Notes under the pieces: model-generated
Told to the model about the DNA's origin: nothing
Database searches by the model: none
What the model saw: only the letters and a program-made list of their open reading frames with translations
Program-made: the position numbers and the translations under genes
Shown here: in pieces, positions 36,232 to 44,428 of the stretch
Layout: each line of letters starts with the position of its first letter
Numbering within the stretch: position 1 is the stretch's first letter
Source: Cryptosporangium phraense
GTDB taxonomy: Bacteria; Actinomycetota; Actinomycetes; Mycobacteriales; Cryptosporangiaceae
DNA: 64,000 nt
NCBI RefSeq assembly: GCF_006912135.1
Contig: NZ_VIRS01000011.1
Span: 62,001-126,000, forward strand
Reading direction: 5' to 3'

Positions 36232-36657
36232 TTAGACGACGGCCTGCCAAGGGTCCACGATCTCCACGCCCGTTGGCGCAAAATCGGACACGTTGTGGGT
36301 CACGACCAACATCCCGTGCACGAGCGCAGTCGCCGCGATGAGCGAGTCCCTGACCGGATGCGGGTCAGGGACGTGCAACCTAGCGCTGCGCCGGGCGACC
36401 GCGGTGTCCACCGGGAGGACGCGCTCCGCGAACGCGGGCAGAACCTGTGATTCCAGCCAGCGGCGCAGCACCGATCCCTGGGCCGGGTCCCGCCGTTCGA
36501 CGAGGAGGACCCCGATCTCCAGTTCCTGGACCGTGATCGCCGAGATGAACATGCTGCTCGCCGCAGCGCCGGCGGCCCAATCAACGACGTTCTTATCGGC
36601 CTTACCCGCCTTCGCCTTCCGAAGCTCGGAAACGACGTTCGTGTCGAGCAAGAACAT
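36232..36657 (-). CDS. vapC: PIN-domain toxin (VapC/FitB-like), 141 aa
   Basis: Predicted Mg-dependent ribonuclease toxin. The acidic active-site set is D5 ([11 protein letters not shown]), E45 (TVQELEIG), D104 ([10 protein letters not shown]) and D125 in THNVSDF. The length is normal and the frame intact. Overlaps the antitoxin gene by 1 bp. Likely target: tRNA or other structured RNA, by family. Lies beside tRNA-Pro. Confidence 0.92.
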   Translation of the reverse strand: MFLLDTNVVSELRKAKAGKADKNVVDWAAGAAASSMFISAITVQELEIGVLLVERRDPAQGSVLRRWLESQVLPAFAERVLPVDTAVARRSARLHVPDPHPVRDSLIAATALVHGMLVVTHNVSDFAPTGVEIVDPWQAVV

Positions 36658-36914
36658 CAGCTGAGGTCCGCCGGCCGAGCGACGTCACGCGACGGCGTGG
36701 TATCGAACTCGATATCCGCCTCGTCTACGGGGCTACCGAGCAGGTCGACGATGCTGTCTTGGCTGCCGGTCAGCCGCTGGTAGACACCGAAGGTCAGCAG
36801 GACGTACGCCGGTCGACCGCGGTCGGTGATGAAGACCGGGCCGTTGCGGGCGGCGTTCTTGGCGCGGCCAGTGTCTTGGTTGAACTCGCGACTCGAAAAC
36901 GTCGTGATGGCCAT
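36657..36914 (-). CDS. Phd/YefM-type antitoxin, 85 aa
   Basis: Antitoxin and autorepressor of the PIN toxin. The N terminus MAITTFSSREFNQDTGRAK and FITDRGRPAYVLLTF match the Phd/YefM DNA-binding half; the acidic C terminus (EADIEFDTTPSRDVA) would wrap the toxin. GGAGGGGGAG precedes the ATG at 36914. A near-perfect 18-bp palindrome lies 19 bp upstream. Confidence 0.92.
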   Translation of the reverse strand: MAITTFSSREFNQDTGRAKNAARNGPVFITDRGRPAYVLLTFGVYQRLTGSQDSIVDLLGSPVDEADIEFDTTPSRDVARPADLS

Positions 36915-36932
36915 AGCTCCCCCTCCACATCC

Positions 36933-36950
36933 GGTAGGAACGTTACTACC
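36933..36950 (-). promoter_or_regulatory. palindromic operator of the toxin-antitoxin operon
   Basis: GGTAGGAACGTTACTACC is an 18-bp near-perfect palindrome centred on AACGTT (one asymmetric pair). On the minus strand it contains TAACGT, which fits a -10 hexamer, so binding of the antitoxin would block the promoter. Confidence 0.65.
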
Positions 36951-37021
36951 TTCAGGGTGTGCGGACCTGAGTATTCACAGATAAGTTGGGGTGATCCTCC
37001 CCTTCCCCGGCAGGAGAGCCG

Positions 37022-37636
37022 ATGCCAGATCCCCAGCCCCCGTCGTTCGGGCTGGATGACTTCGGGTTGGACGACCGGCTCCGGCTCTTCGGCTACGTCA
37101 CCGCCGACAATCGCCTCGCCTACCTGTGGGTGCTGCGCGCCTTCGACGCCGCCCGCTCCAGCTACCACGTGGTCCTGCACACGACCGAGGTCGCGTCGGC
37201 GCTGGCCGGGCTGGCCACGACGCACAGTGAATGCCCGGAGCCCGCAACACTCGAACTTCCGCGTCTGCTGGATGCATTGGTCGAGTGGGGCGTCCTCGAC
37301 CGGGGCCAGGACGGCACCCGGGCGGCGACCCTGGCCGAGTACCGCAATCGCCACTCGATCTACCAGTTCACCGAGGCGGGTTATCGGGCTCACCGGGCCG
37401 TCGAGAGTGTGCTCGCGGCGAACGTTCAGGACAGCACCCTGTCGCGCCTGGTTTTTGCCGATCTGCTCGCGGATCTCAAGGCTCTGGCTGTCGCGAACGA
37501 GTCCGGTGACGCTGAAGAGGTCTACCGGAAGCTGAACCGATTGGACCGGGAGCTGGCGGACGTCGCCGAGCGAGCCGCGCGTTTTTACCACATGCTCGGC
37601 GACCTGAGCCGAACGCCCGACATCCGCCCGGAATGA
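37022..37636 (+). pseudogene. truncated DUF2397 (Wadjet type II JetA-like) gene, 204 codons
   Basis: N-terminal part of a DUF2397/TIGR02677 protein, the JetA-type subunit of Wadjet type II plasmid-defence systems. FGYVTADNRLAYLWVLRAF, LLDALVEWGVLDRGQDG, TLAEYRNRHSIYQFTEAG and ARFYHMLGDLSRTPDI follow the family order. Full-length members are near 500 residues; this one stops at 204, and no JetB, JetC or JetD partner follows. AGGAG 6 nt before the ATG is intact, so a short protein may still be made. The stop is created at the junction with a reversed DUF4143 fragment. Confidence 0.6.
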
Positions 37637-38395
37637 CTTCAACGCCGACCACGCGGCCACGACGGTCTTCGAGGACGGCGTCCACTTCGAACTTGGAATG
37701 GTCGCGGTAGTGGTAGAGGTCGACCATCGTGTCCGACCAGTTGCGTTGGCGTGCCAGCTCCGATAGCACGAAAGTCTCCAGCAGCGGGCCGAAGGGGGCG
37801 CCGGGACGTAGCAGCGCCCGGGAGTCGACGGACAGTTCCTGCGCGGCGATGCCGGAGTCGACGAAGATCAGCTTCGGTGCGGCGGTCGCGCGTGCCCAGG
37901 TTGCGGGACCAGCCGGGGATCCGTTTGACGAGGAAGATTTCCTCCAGGGCTTGCAGATATCGCCCGATCGTGAGCCGGGACAGGCCCACGTCGAATCCGA
38001 GGCGGCCGTCGGCGTGCACGATTGTTCCGGTCCGTGCGGCGAGCAGGCGGATCAGGCGCCTCAGCTCGTTCTTGCGTTGAATATCGGCGAGCCGGCTGAC
38101 GTCCCGATCGATGAGCGACTGCACATAGGCATCGTGGAAGCGAGCCCGTCGGCGCGGGTCGGTGCGGCTCACGGCCTCGGGCAGCCCGCCCCGGACGATC
38201 CGGTGGGCGTACTCGGCGCGCGTCATGTCGGACTCGATACGCAAGTCAACGCCGAGCTCGAAAGCGGCGTCGATGAAGCGGTCCGGGGCTCCGTCGATCT
38301 CACCCTGACTGAACGGCCACAGCTCGATGGCCTCCATCCGGCCGTGCAGGGCGTCCGGCGCGGCCGCCAATTTACGTTCGCGTCAACTGTTTCTC
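37636..38395 (-). pseudogene. broken AAA/DUF4143 ATPase fragment
   Basis: Minus-strand remnant of an ATPase of the AAA_14 + DUF4143 family. The first frame carries LAAAPDALHGRMEAIELWPF, YAHRIVRGGLPEAVSR and EEIFLVKRIPGWSRNLGTR; near 37885 the frame shifts to APKLIFVDSGIAA, LLETFVLSELARQRNW and YHYRDHSKFEVDAVLEDR. The N-terminal half with the P-loop is absent, and the C-terminal end VVGVEV runs straight into the truncated DUF2397 gene. Both ends and the frame are damaged. Confidence 0.75.
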
Positions 38396-38465
38396 GGGAG
38401 CGTCGAGCATCGGGACGGCGCTGCACCGGCTGATCGCGTGCCTTGGCGAGCCGGTGATTCAAGCG

Positions 38466-39212
38466 CTACAGACCGTCGACCACACCGCGCACCAACCGCG
38501 AGAGCTGAACCTCGAACGTCGCCGTCACCAGTGCCGTCGCCACCGAACTCATGCTCGCGTAATCCTCGATCTTCCGGTCCGGCCCACCCCCGGCCGCCCG
38601 GAAGATCGCACTGAACGACTCGATGATCTCCCGCGACAACTCCAGCGCCGCCGCCGCCACCCGCAACTGCAACCTCGTGATCTCCGTCGACGGCATCCCG
38701 AGTTCCCTCGCCCGCCTGCCCACGGCCACCAGCACCGGGTGGGTGCCGTACCAGTTGCCGTCCGGATCCCGGCTGACCAGCCCGTACGACTCCAGCGCCT
38801 CCCAGGCGCCGGGCTGCGCATGCAGGTCAGCCACACCCTCCGGCTCGACCTGCAGGTCCGGGTCGGACGTGTCGTCGGTCGACGGGAAGCGCATCGCCAG
38901 ACCTTCGGCGTGCCAGGCCAGCGCCAGCTCGGGCGCGTTGTGGCCGGTCTGCAGCAGCGCGCGGATCGCCGCCAGCGAGAACCCGGCCTTCTGCAACCGC
39001 TGGATGAGCTCCAGGCGGTCGATGTGCGAGTGGTCGTAGACGCTGCGGCGGCCGACCCGACGTGGGGGATGGAGCAGCCGCCTCGACTGGTGCGCCCGCA
39101 CCAGCCGGACGCTGACCCGGCAGAGCTCGGCCAGCTGATCGACGGTCAATTCCGCCGGTAACGGAACGTCCGTGCCCGACTCTCCGTATTCACCGTAATG
39201 GCGCCCCGTCAC
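38466..39212 (-). CDS. MerR-family transcriptional regulator, 248 aa
   Basis: MerR winged helix with the usual LTVDQLAELCRVSVRLVRAHQSRRLL, then VYDHSHIDRLELIQRLQKAGFSLAAIRALL, a linking helix and an about 150-residue C-terminal effector domain. The HTH has Q-S-R in place of the common Y-x-x-x-G. GTG 39212 is chosen because TACGGT (39225-39220) ends 7 nt before it and no ribosome site exists; an in-frame GTG at 39221 overlaps that hexamer. Its ligand is unknown. Confidence 0.85.
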   Translation of the reverse strand: MTGRHYGEYGESGTDVPLPAELTVDQLAELCRVSVRLVRAHQSRRLLHPPRRVGRRSVYDHSHIDRLELIQRLQKAGFSLAAIRALLQTGHNAPELALAWHAEGLAMRFPSTDDTSDPDLQVEPEGVADLHAQPGAWEALESYGLVSRDPDGNWYGTHPVLVAVGRRARELGMPSTEITRLQLRVAAAALELSREIIESFSAIFRAAGGGPDRKIEDYASMSSVATALVTATFEVQLSRLVRGVVDGL

Positions 39213-39219
39213 AGCAGGC

Positions 39220-39225
39220 ACCGTA
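39220..39225 (-). promoter_or_regulatory. -10 hexamer TACGGT of the MerR gene
   Basis: TACGGT on the minus strand, 7 nt before the GTG at 39212; it decides the start codon. Confidence 0.5.
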
Positions 39226-39297
39226 CTCCACGAGCCCTGGACCCCAAGACAGCGCAGCAGATCGCCGACAGCAGGTCGACGACCACCCTCGACGACC

Positions 39298-39303
39298 TAC
39301 GAT
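39298..39303 (+). promoter_or_regulatory. -10 hexamer TACGAT of the NUDIX operon
   Basis: TACGAT ends 6 nt before the ATG at 39310, no ribosome site. Confidence 0.45.
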
Positions 39304-39309
39304 GCCCTC

Positions 39310-40155
39310 ATGCGGGACGCCTCTACCACGATCCTCCTACGGGACGCGCCCGGCGGTCTCGAGGCCTACCTGCTCGTCCGCTCGACGGCGCTGCGCGCGT
39401 TCGCCGGTCTGACCGTCTTCCCCGGTGGCTCGGTCGACCCGGGAGACCACGTCCCGGAAGGTTCCTGGCGGGGTCCCGACCCCGCGCAGTGGCCGCTCTC
39501 CGCCGACGCGGGTCTGTCCCGGGCGCTGGTCACCGCCGCGGTCCGGGAGACGTTCGAGGAGATCGGGGTGCTGCTCGCCGAGCCGGCCGGTGACACGCCG
39601 TTCCCGGGCGCGGACGAGCTGGCCGAAGACCGGGCCGACCTGGAAGCCGGGGACACGACCCTCCCGGACCTGCTCGCCCGGCGCGGGCTGGTCCTCCGGA
39701 CCGACCTGCTGCGTCCGTGGACGCACTGGATCACCCCCGAGGCCGAGAAGCGCCGGTTCGACACGCGGTTCTTCGTCGCCGGCCTGCCGGCCGGTCAGGA
39801 GCCGCAGGAACCGTCCGGCGAGGCCACCCGGGGGCTGTGGATGAGCCCGGCCGACGCGTTGACCGCGGTGACCGCGGGCGAGTTCGGCATGCTGCCGCCG
39901 ACCGCGTCCACGCTGCTCGGCCTCACCGAGTTCGGCACGCTCGCCGACGTGTTCGCGGCGGCCGAGGGCCGCCCCATCCGGCCGATCCGGCCGACCTACT
40001 TCGGCCCGCCGGACGGTCCGCGGATCGAGCTCCCGGACGACGTGCGTGAACTGCTGCCCGCCGGCGTCACGCCGGAGTTCATCGCCGGTCTGATGACCGG
40101 TATCGCCCGACACGGGCGTCCACCCGCGGTCGACGGGGGAGGATCTAGGGCGTGA
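39310..40155 (+). CDS. NUDIX hydrolase, 281 aa
   Basis: NUDIX-fold pyrophosphohydrolase. The box is split by an insert: GGSVDPGD and then, about 30 residues later, AAVRETFEEIGVLL (REXXEEXG). FAGLTVFPGG precedes it. Such split-box proteins resemble the NUDT7/8/19 group or NudL-like enzymes; the substrate is uncertain. First gene of a coupled set with the MBL hydrolase and the cyclase. Confidence 0.88.
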   Translation: MRDASTTILLRDAPGGLEAYLLVRSTALRAFAGLTVFPGGSVDPGDHVPEGSWRGPDPAQWPLSADAGLSRALVTAAVRETFEEIGVLLAEPAGDTPFPGADELAEDRADLEAGDTTLPDLLARRGLVLRTDLLRPWTHWITPEAEKRRFDTRFFVAGLPAGQEPQEPSGEATRGLWMSPADALTAVTAGEFGMLPPTASTLLGLTEFGTLADVFAAAEGRPIRPIRPTYFGPPDGPRIELPDDVRELLPAGVTPEFIAGLMTGIARHGRPPAVDGGGSRA

Positions 40156-40916
40156 CGCTGCCCGAGTGGGTTCCGAACTGGGCGACGCTCGTGCGCGCCG
40201 ACAACCCCGGCCCGATGACGCTCGACGGCACCAACACCTGGGTGCTGCGTGCGCCCGGCGCAGAAGCGTGCGTCGTCATCGACCCGGGGCCGCTGATGCC
40301 CGAACACCTGGAGCGGGTCGCCGCGCTCGGCCCGGTCGCGGTCACGCTACTCACGCACGGTCACCCCGACCATGCCGAGGGTGCGGCCCGGTTCGCCGAA
40401 ATGACCGGTTCGGACGTGCTCGCGCAGGATCCGAAGCACTCGGTCGGGGGCCAGGCCCTGATTCCCGACGGCGAGCCGCTCGACCTGGCCGGCATCAGAA
40501 TCCGAACCTTCGCGACTCCCGGCCACACCGCCGACTCGGTCTCCTTCGTCATCGGTGAAGAAGCCGTGCTCACCGGCGACACGATCCTGGGCCGGGGCAC
40601 CACGGTCGTGGCCTGGCCGGACGGTGCGCTGGGCGAGTACCTCACCAGCCTGGAGCGGCTCCGCGGCCTGGGCTCGATCCCGGTGCTGCCCGGGCACGGC
40701 CCGGTGCTGCCCGACGCGTCCGCGGTCGCCGGGTACTACCTGCAGCACCGCGCCGAGCGGCTCGAACAGGTGCGGGCCGCGGTGGCGGCCGGCGCGTCGA
40801 CCCCGCACGAGGTCGTGGAGACCGTCTACGCCGACGTCGACCGGTCGGTCTGGCCCGCGGCCGAGCTGTCGGTCCGGGCCCAGCTGGACTATTTGCGAGC
40901 GAACGGCCGACCATGA
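40152..40916 (+). CDS. metallo-beta-lactamase fold hydrolase (LACTB2-like), 254 aa
   Basis: Binuclear metal hydrolase with H69, H71, D73 and H74 in THGHPDHAEG, further ligands in TPGHTADS, TGDTILG and LPGHGPVL, and a C-terminal winged-helix tail of the LACTB2 type. Positional equivalent of Rv3677c, which lies beside crp in mycobacteria. GTG 40152 overlaps the NUDIX stop by 4 bp. RNA or thioester hydrolysis are possible from the family; not decidable here. Confidence 0.9.
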   Translation: MTLPEWVPNWATLVRADNPGPMTLDGTNTWVLRAPGAEACVVIDPGPLMPEHLERVAALGPVAVTLLTHGHPDHAEGAARFAEMTGSDVLAQDPKHSVGGQALIPDGEPLDLAGIRIRTFATPGHTADSVSFVIGEEAVLTGDTILGRGTTVVAWPDGALGEYLTSLERLRGLGSIPVLPGHGPVLPDASAVAGYYLQHRAERLEQVRAAVAAGASTPHEVVETVYADVDRSVWPAAELSVRAQLDYLRANGRP

Positions 40917-43900
40917 CCTGCCCGGTCTGCGGCACGGTTGCGGTCCCCGGCGCGCTGTACTGCCATCACTGCGGTACGCGCCTGCCGGACGTCGACCTCG
41001 GCAGTGTCGAGACCGAACGCCGGGTGGTGACGGTCCTCTTCGGCGACCTCACCGATTTCACGGCCTGGTCGGAGGACCTGGACCCGGAACGGGTCGGTCG
41101 GCTGACCGACCGGGTCCTCGCGGCCTGCGCGCAGGCCGTCACCGCCTTCGGCGGTCACGTCGACAAACTGACCGGCGACGGCATCATGGCCGTCTTCGGC
41201 GCTCCCGTTGCCCACGAGGACGATCCGGAGCGCGCCGTCCGTTCCGCGCTCGCCATGCAGCGCGCGGTCAAACGCGTCATCGAGGACGAACTGGGAGGCG
41301 GACGTCGACTCGGGCTGCGGGTCGGGGTGAACACCGGTGAGGTCGTCGCGGGCGTGCAGGCCGCCCTGTCGTACACGGTCATCGGCGACACCGTGAACAC
41401 CGCGGCCCGGCTGTCCGACGCGGCCGGCATGGGCGCGGTCTACGCCGGCGCCCGTACCCAGCGGGCGACCCGCGACCGGGCCGCCTGGCGTCGGCTGCCG
41501 CCGCTGCGGCTGAAGGGCAAGCGTCAGCCGGTGGAGGCGTACGAGCTGCTCGGGCTGCGTGACGCGCCCGGCATCCGGCCGGGGCTCGGCGACGAGGCGC
41601 CGTTCGTCGGCCGCGAGGTGGAGTCCGGACGCCTGCTCGGACGCTTCGCCGAGGTGGCCGAGCAGGGCGAGCCGCGGGTCGTCGTCGTCACCGCGGAGGC
41701 CGGCGCGGGCAAGACCAGGCTCGGCGCCGAGGTGGCCCGCGCGGTCGGCGACGGGTTCAGCGCCCGGGCGCTCAGCACCCGGTGCCCGGCGTTCGGCGAG
41801 GTCGGTGGGTCGGCCGCACTGGCCGACCTGGTGCGTCAGGCTTGCGGCGTCGAGCCCGACGACTCGCCCGAGCGGATCGCCGAGAGCATCCGCCGGGTCG
41901 CGACCGCGCTGCCCGACCCCGGCCTCGGCCCCGGCGGCGTCGAAGTGCTGTTCGACCTGGTCGGGGTCGAGTCCGACGTGGAGGCGCTGCCCGGCGTCCC
42001 CGGGGTGCCGACCGCGGCCGGCCGCCGGGAACGGACCCCGCAGGTGCTGGCCGCGCTGCTCAACGGGCTCGCCGCGGTCGAGCCGCTGCTGATCGTGGTG
42101 GACGACGTCCACAACGCGTCGCCGGACACGCTCGACGCGCTCGGAGCGCTCGTCGACCACCTCGACGGGGCCGTGCTCGTGCTGCTGTTCGGGCGGCCCG
42201 AGCTGGTGCGCACCCGGGGGCTGCTGACCAGGCTCCCGGCCGCCGAGCCGTTGCCGTTGCCGCCGCTCACCGGGGCCGCGGTGTCCCGGCTGCTCCGGTC
42301 GTACCTCGGCGGGCCGCTCGACCGGGCCGACGAGACCCGGCTGCTCGCCACCGCCCAGGGCAACCCGTTCTACCTGGCCGAACTGGTCTCGCTGCTGGTC
42401 GAGCAGGGCCGGCTGACCGGTGGGGCGGCCGGCTGGCGGCTGGCGCCGGGCGGGTTCGCCGGGCGGCTGCTCTCGTCCGACCTCGCGGCCGTGCTGACCG
42501 CCCGCATCGACGCGCTGCCGCCGTACCCGCGGTCGGTGCTCCGGGACGCGGCCGTGGTCGGCGACCGGGTGCCGGCCGGTGCGCTGGAGGAGATCCGCGG
42601 GCACTCCCCGGTGGCGGCGACGTCCGACCTGGATCGGGCGCTCGGCGACCTGATCAGCCGTCGGATGCTGCGGCGGACCGCGAGCGGTGGGTACGCGTTC
42701 GTCACCGCGCTGATGCGCGAGGCCGCCTACAGCGCGGTCGGCCGGGCCGACCTCGCGGTCCGGCACGCGCGGATCGCCCGCTGGGCCGACGCCGACCCGG
42801 TCCGCGGCCTGTCCGACGTCGAGCGGGACGAGTTCATCGCCCGGCACGTCGAGCGGGCGTTGAAGCTGGCCAACCAGATGTCGCTGCCACCGCAGCACGA
42901 GGCTCGGGACGTGGCTCCGATCGGCGTCGCCGCGCTCTCCCGGCTGGCCGAGCGGGCGATCGCGCTGGGCGAGCCGGGCCGGGCGCTCGACCTGCTCGAC
43001 CGCGCGCTGGCGCTGCAGGAGCCGACCGGGGAACTCGAGCTGCTCCGAGCCCGGGCGCTGCTGGCCAGCGGACGTTCGGACGAGGCCGGGGAGCTGGCGT
43101 CGGCGGTGGCCGCCGGTACCGGGCCGGTCGCGGTCGCCGCGCTGCTGGTCAAGGGCGAGGCCCTGCGCGCGGGCGGCGACAACCGGGGCGCGATCGCGGC
43201 CTGGAACTCGGCCCTGCGCAAGTCCCGCACCGCCGACCTGCCGAACTGCGAGAGCGAGGCGCTGCGACGGCTCGGCATGCTCGACTACCTGGGCGGACGT
43301 CTGCCGCTGGCCGAGCGTCGGTTCACCGCGGCCTACCGGGTCGCCTCGGCGTCCGGGGACGGGCCGGGCACGGCCTGGGCGCTCCAGCACCTGGCCTGGT
43401 CGGCGACCACCCGGGGAGACTTCGGCCGGGCCGACCGGGTGCTCGAAGAAGCCCGGGCGGTGTTCGCGCGACTCGACGACCCGGCCGGACGCTCCTGGGT
43501 GCGGGGTACGACCGCGTTCGTCCGCCTGCTGGAGGGGCGGCTGCACGATGCTCGTCGGCTGGCCGAGAAGTTCGTCCCGTACGCCGAGCGGGTGGCCGAC
43601 GGCTGGGCCGTCGCCGCGCTGCGGATCGTCGACGCGTTCGCCGCGGCCGAGCTGGGCGAGCTCACGTACGCGACCCGCCAGGCCGACCTGGCCAACGCCG
43701 CTTTCCGGGCCGGCCACGACCCGTGGGGCGCCAGCCTGGCCCTGACCGTGCGCGGGGTGATCGCCCGCGGCTACGACCGGCTCGACGAGGCCGTCGACCT
43801 GTTCACCGAGGCGCTGGCCGTCGGCCGTGAGATCGGCCACCCGCTGACCGCCGGGATCGCGCTGACGATCCGCGGCTACTGCCACCTCGCGACCGGCGAG

Positions 43901-44392
43901 ATCGCTGCGGCCGAGGCCGACGCCGTCCGGACGCTGGAGCTCATCGAGCCGCTGGAGGTCGACCCGTCCACCCGGGTGGGGCCGCTGGTGCTGCGGGCCC
44001 AGGCCCGGCGGCTGACCGGCGACCGGGACGGTGCGCTGGAGCTGCTCGGCGAGGTCGTGAACGACGCCGGCGGCCCGTCGCTGCTGTTCCCGCGGCGGCA
44101 GGCGCTCGCGCACTACTCGGGCGTGCTGCTGGAGGCCGGCAAGACCGAGGAGGCGCTGGAGTGGGCGCGCCGGGCGTCGCGGGTGCCGGCCGAAGACATC
44201 CGGAGCCGGATCGTCGCCCGGCGGGCCCTGGCGATCTCGCTCGGCGCCAGCGGAAGTCTGGACGAGGCGCTCGTCGCCGCCGACGATGCCGTGACGCTCG
44301 CCTACGGCACCGAGCAGGCGTCGGAGCGAGCCGCCAGCGACACGGTGCGTGACCGGGTGGCGCTCGCTCGGGCGTTGGCGCGGCCGGAGTAG
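40913..44392 (+). CDS. class III nucleotidyl cyclase with zinc ribbon, AAA ATPase and TPR-like region, 1159 aa
   Basis: A multidomain signalling protein. Zinc ribbon C3-C6-C17-C20, then a class III adenylate/guanylate cyclase at about 38-215 with metal aspartates D45 (FGDLTDFT) and D89 (LTGDGIMAVFG), K85 suited to adenine selection, and GDTVNTAARL with the transition-state Asn/Arg; then an AAA/STAND ATPase with AEAGAGKTRLG near 265-272, LLIVVDDVHNAS as Walker B, and TPR-like helices from about 640 to the end. It likely makes cAMP, and a Crp-type receptor is encoded about 4 kb downstream. ATGA overlap with the MBL gene. Confidence 0.9.
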   Translation: MTCPVCGTVAVPGALYCHHCGTRLPDVDLGSVETERRVVTVLFGDLTDFTAWSEDLDPERVGRLTDRVLAACAQAVTAFGGHVDKLTGDGIMAVFGAPVAHEDDPERAVRSALAMQRAVKRVIEDELGGGRRLGLRVGVNTGEVVAGVQAALSYTVIGDTVNTAARLSDAAGMGAVYAGARTQRATRDRAAWRRLPPLRLKGKRQPVEAYELLGLRDAPGIRPGLGDEAPFVGREVESGRLLGRFAEVAEQGEPRVVVVTAEAGAGKTRLGAEVARAVGDGFSARALSTRCPAFGEVGGSAALADLVRQACGVEPDDSPERIAESIRRVATALPDPGLGPGGVEVLFDLVGVESDVEALPGVPGVPTAAGRRERTPQVLAALLNGLAAVEPLLIVVDDVHNASPDTLDALGALVDHLDGAVLVLLFGRPELVRTRGLLTRLPAAEPLPLPPLTGAAVSRLLRSYLGGPLDRADETRLLATAQGNPFYLAELVSLLVEQGRLTGGAAGWRLAPGGFAGRLLSSDLAAVLTARIDALPPYPRSVLRDAAVVGDRVPAGALEEIRGHSPVAATSDLDRALGDLISRRMLRRTASGGYAFVTALMREAAYSAVGRADLAVRHARIARWADADPVRGLSDVERDEFIARHVERALKLANQMSLPPQHEARDVAPIGVAALSRLAERAIALGEPGRALDLLDRALALQEPTGELELLRARALLASGRSDEAGELASAVAAGTGPVAVAALLVKGEALRAGGDNRGAIAAWNSALRKSRTADLPNCESEALRRLGMLDYLGGRLPLAERRFTAAYRVASASGDGPGTAWALQHLAWSATTRGDFGRADRVLEEARAVFARLDDPAGRSWVRGTTAFVRLLEGRLHDARRLAEKFVPYAERVADGWAVAALRIVDAFAAAELGELTYATRQADLANAAFRAGHDPWGASLALTVRGVIARGYDRLDEAVDLFTEALAVGREIGHPLTAGIALTIRGYCHLATGEIAAAEADAVRTLELIEPLEVDPSTRVGPLVLRAQARRLTGDRDGALELLGEVVNDAGGPSLLFPRRQALAHYSGVLLEAGKTEEALEWARRASRVPAEDIRSRIVARRALAISLGASGSLDEALVAADDAVTLAYGTEQASERAASDTVRDRVALARALARPE

Positions 44393-44415
44393 TCCCACGG
44401 GTCGCAGTAAGTCGG

Positions 44416-44421
44416 TACGGT
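44416..44421 (+). promoter_or_regulatory. -10 hexamer TACGGT of the first Ser/Thr kinase
   Basis: TACGGT ends 7 nt before the GTG at 44429, no Shine-Dalgarno. Confidence 0.5.
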
Positions 44422-44428
44422 CGTCCAC

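Noticed and set aside
37639-38370. Intact DUF4143 ATPase gene on the minus strand
   Set aside because: The frame switches near 37885, the P-loop half is missing and the C terminus is cut, so it is a remnant.
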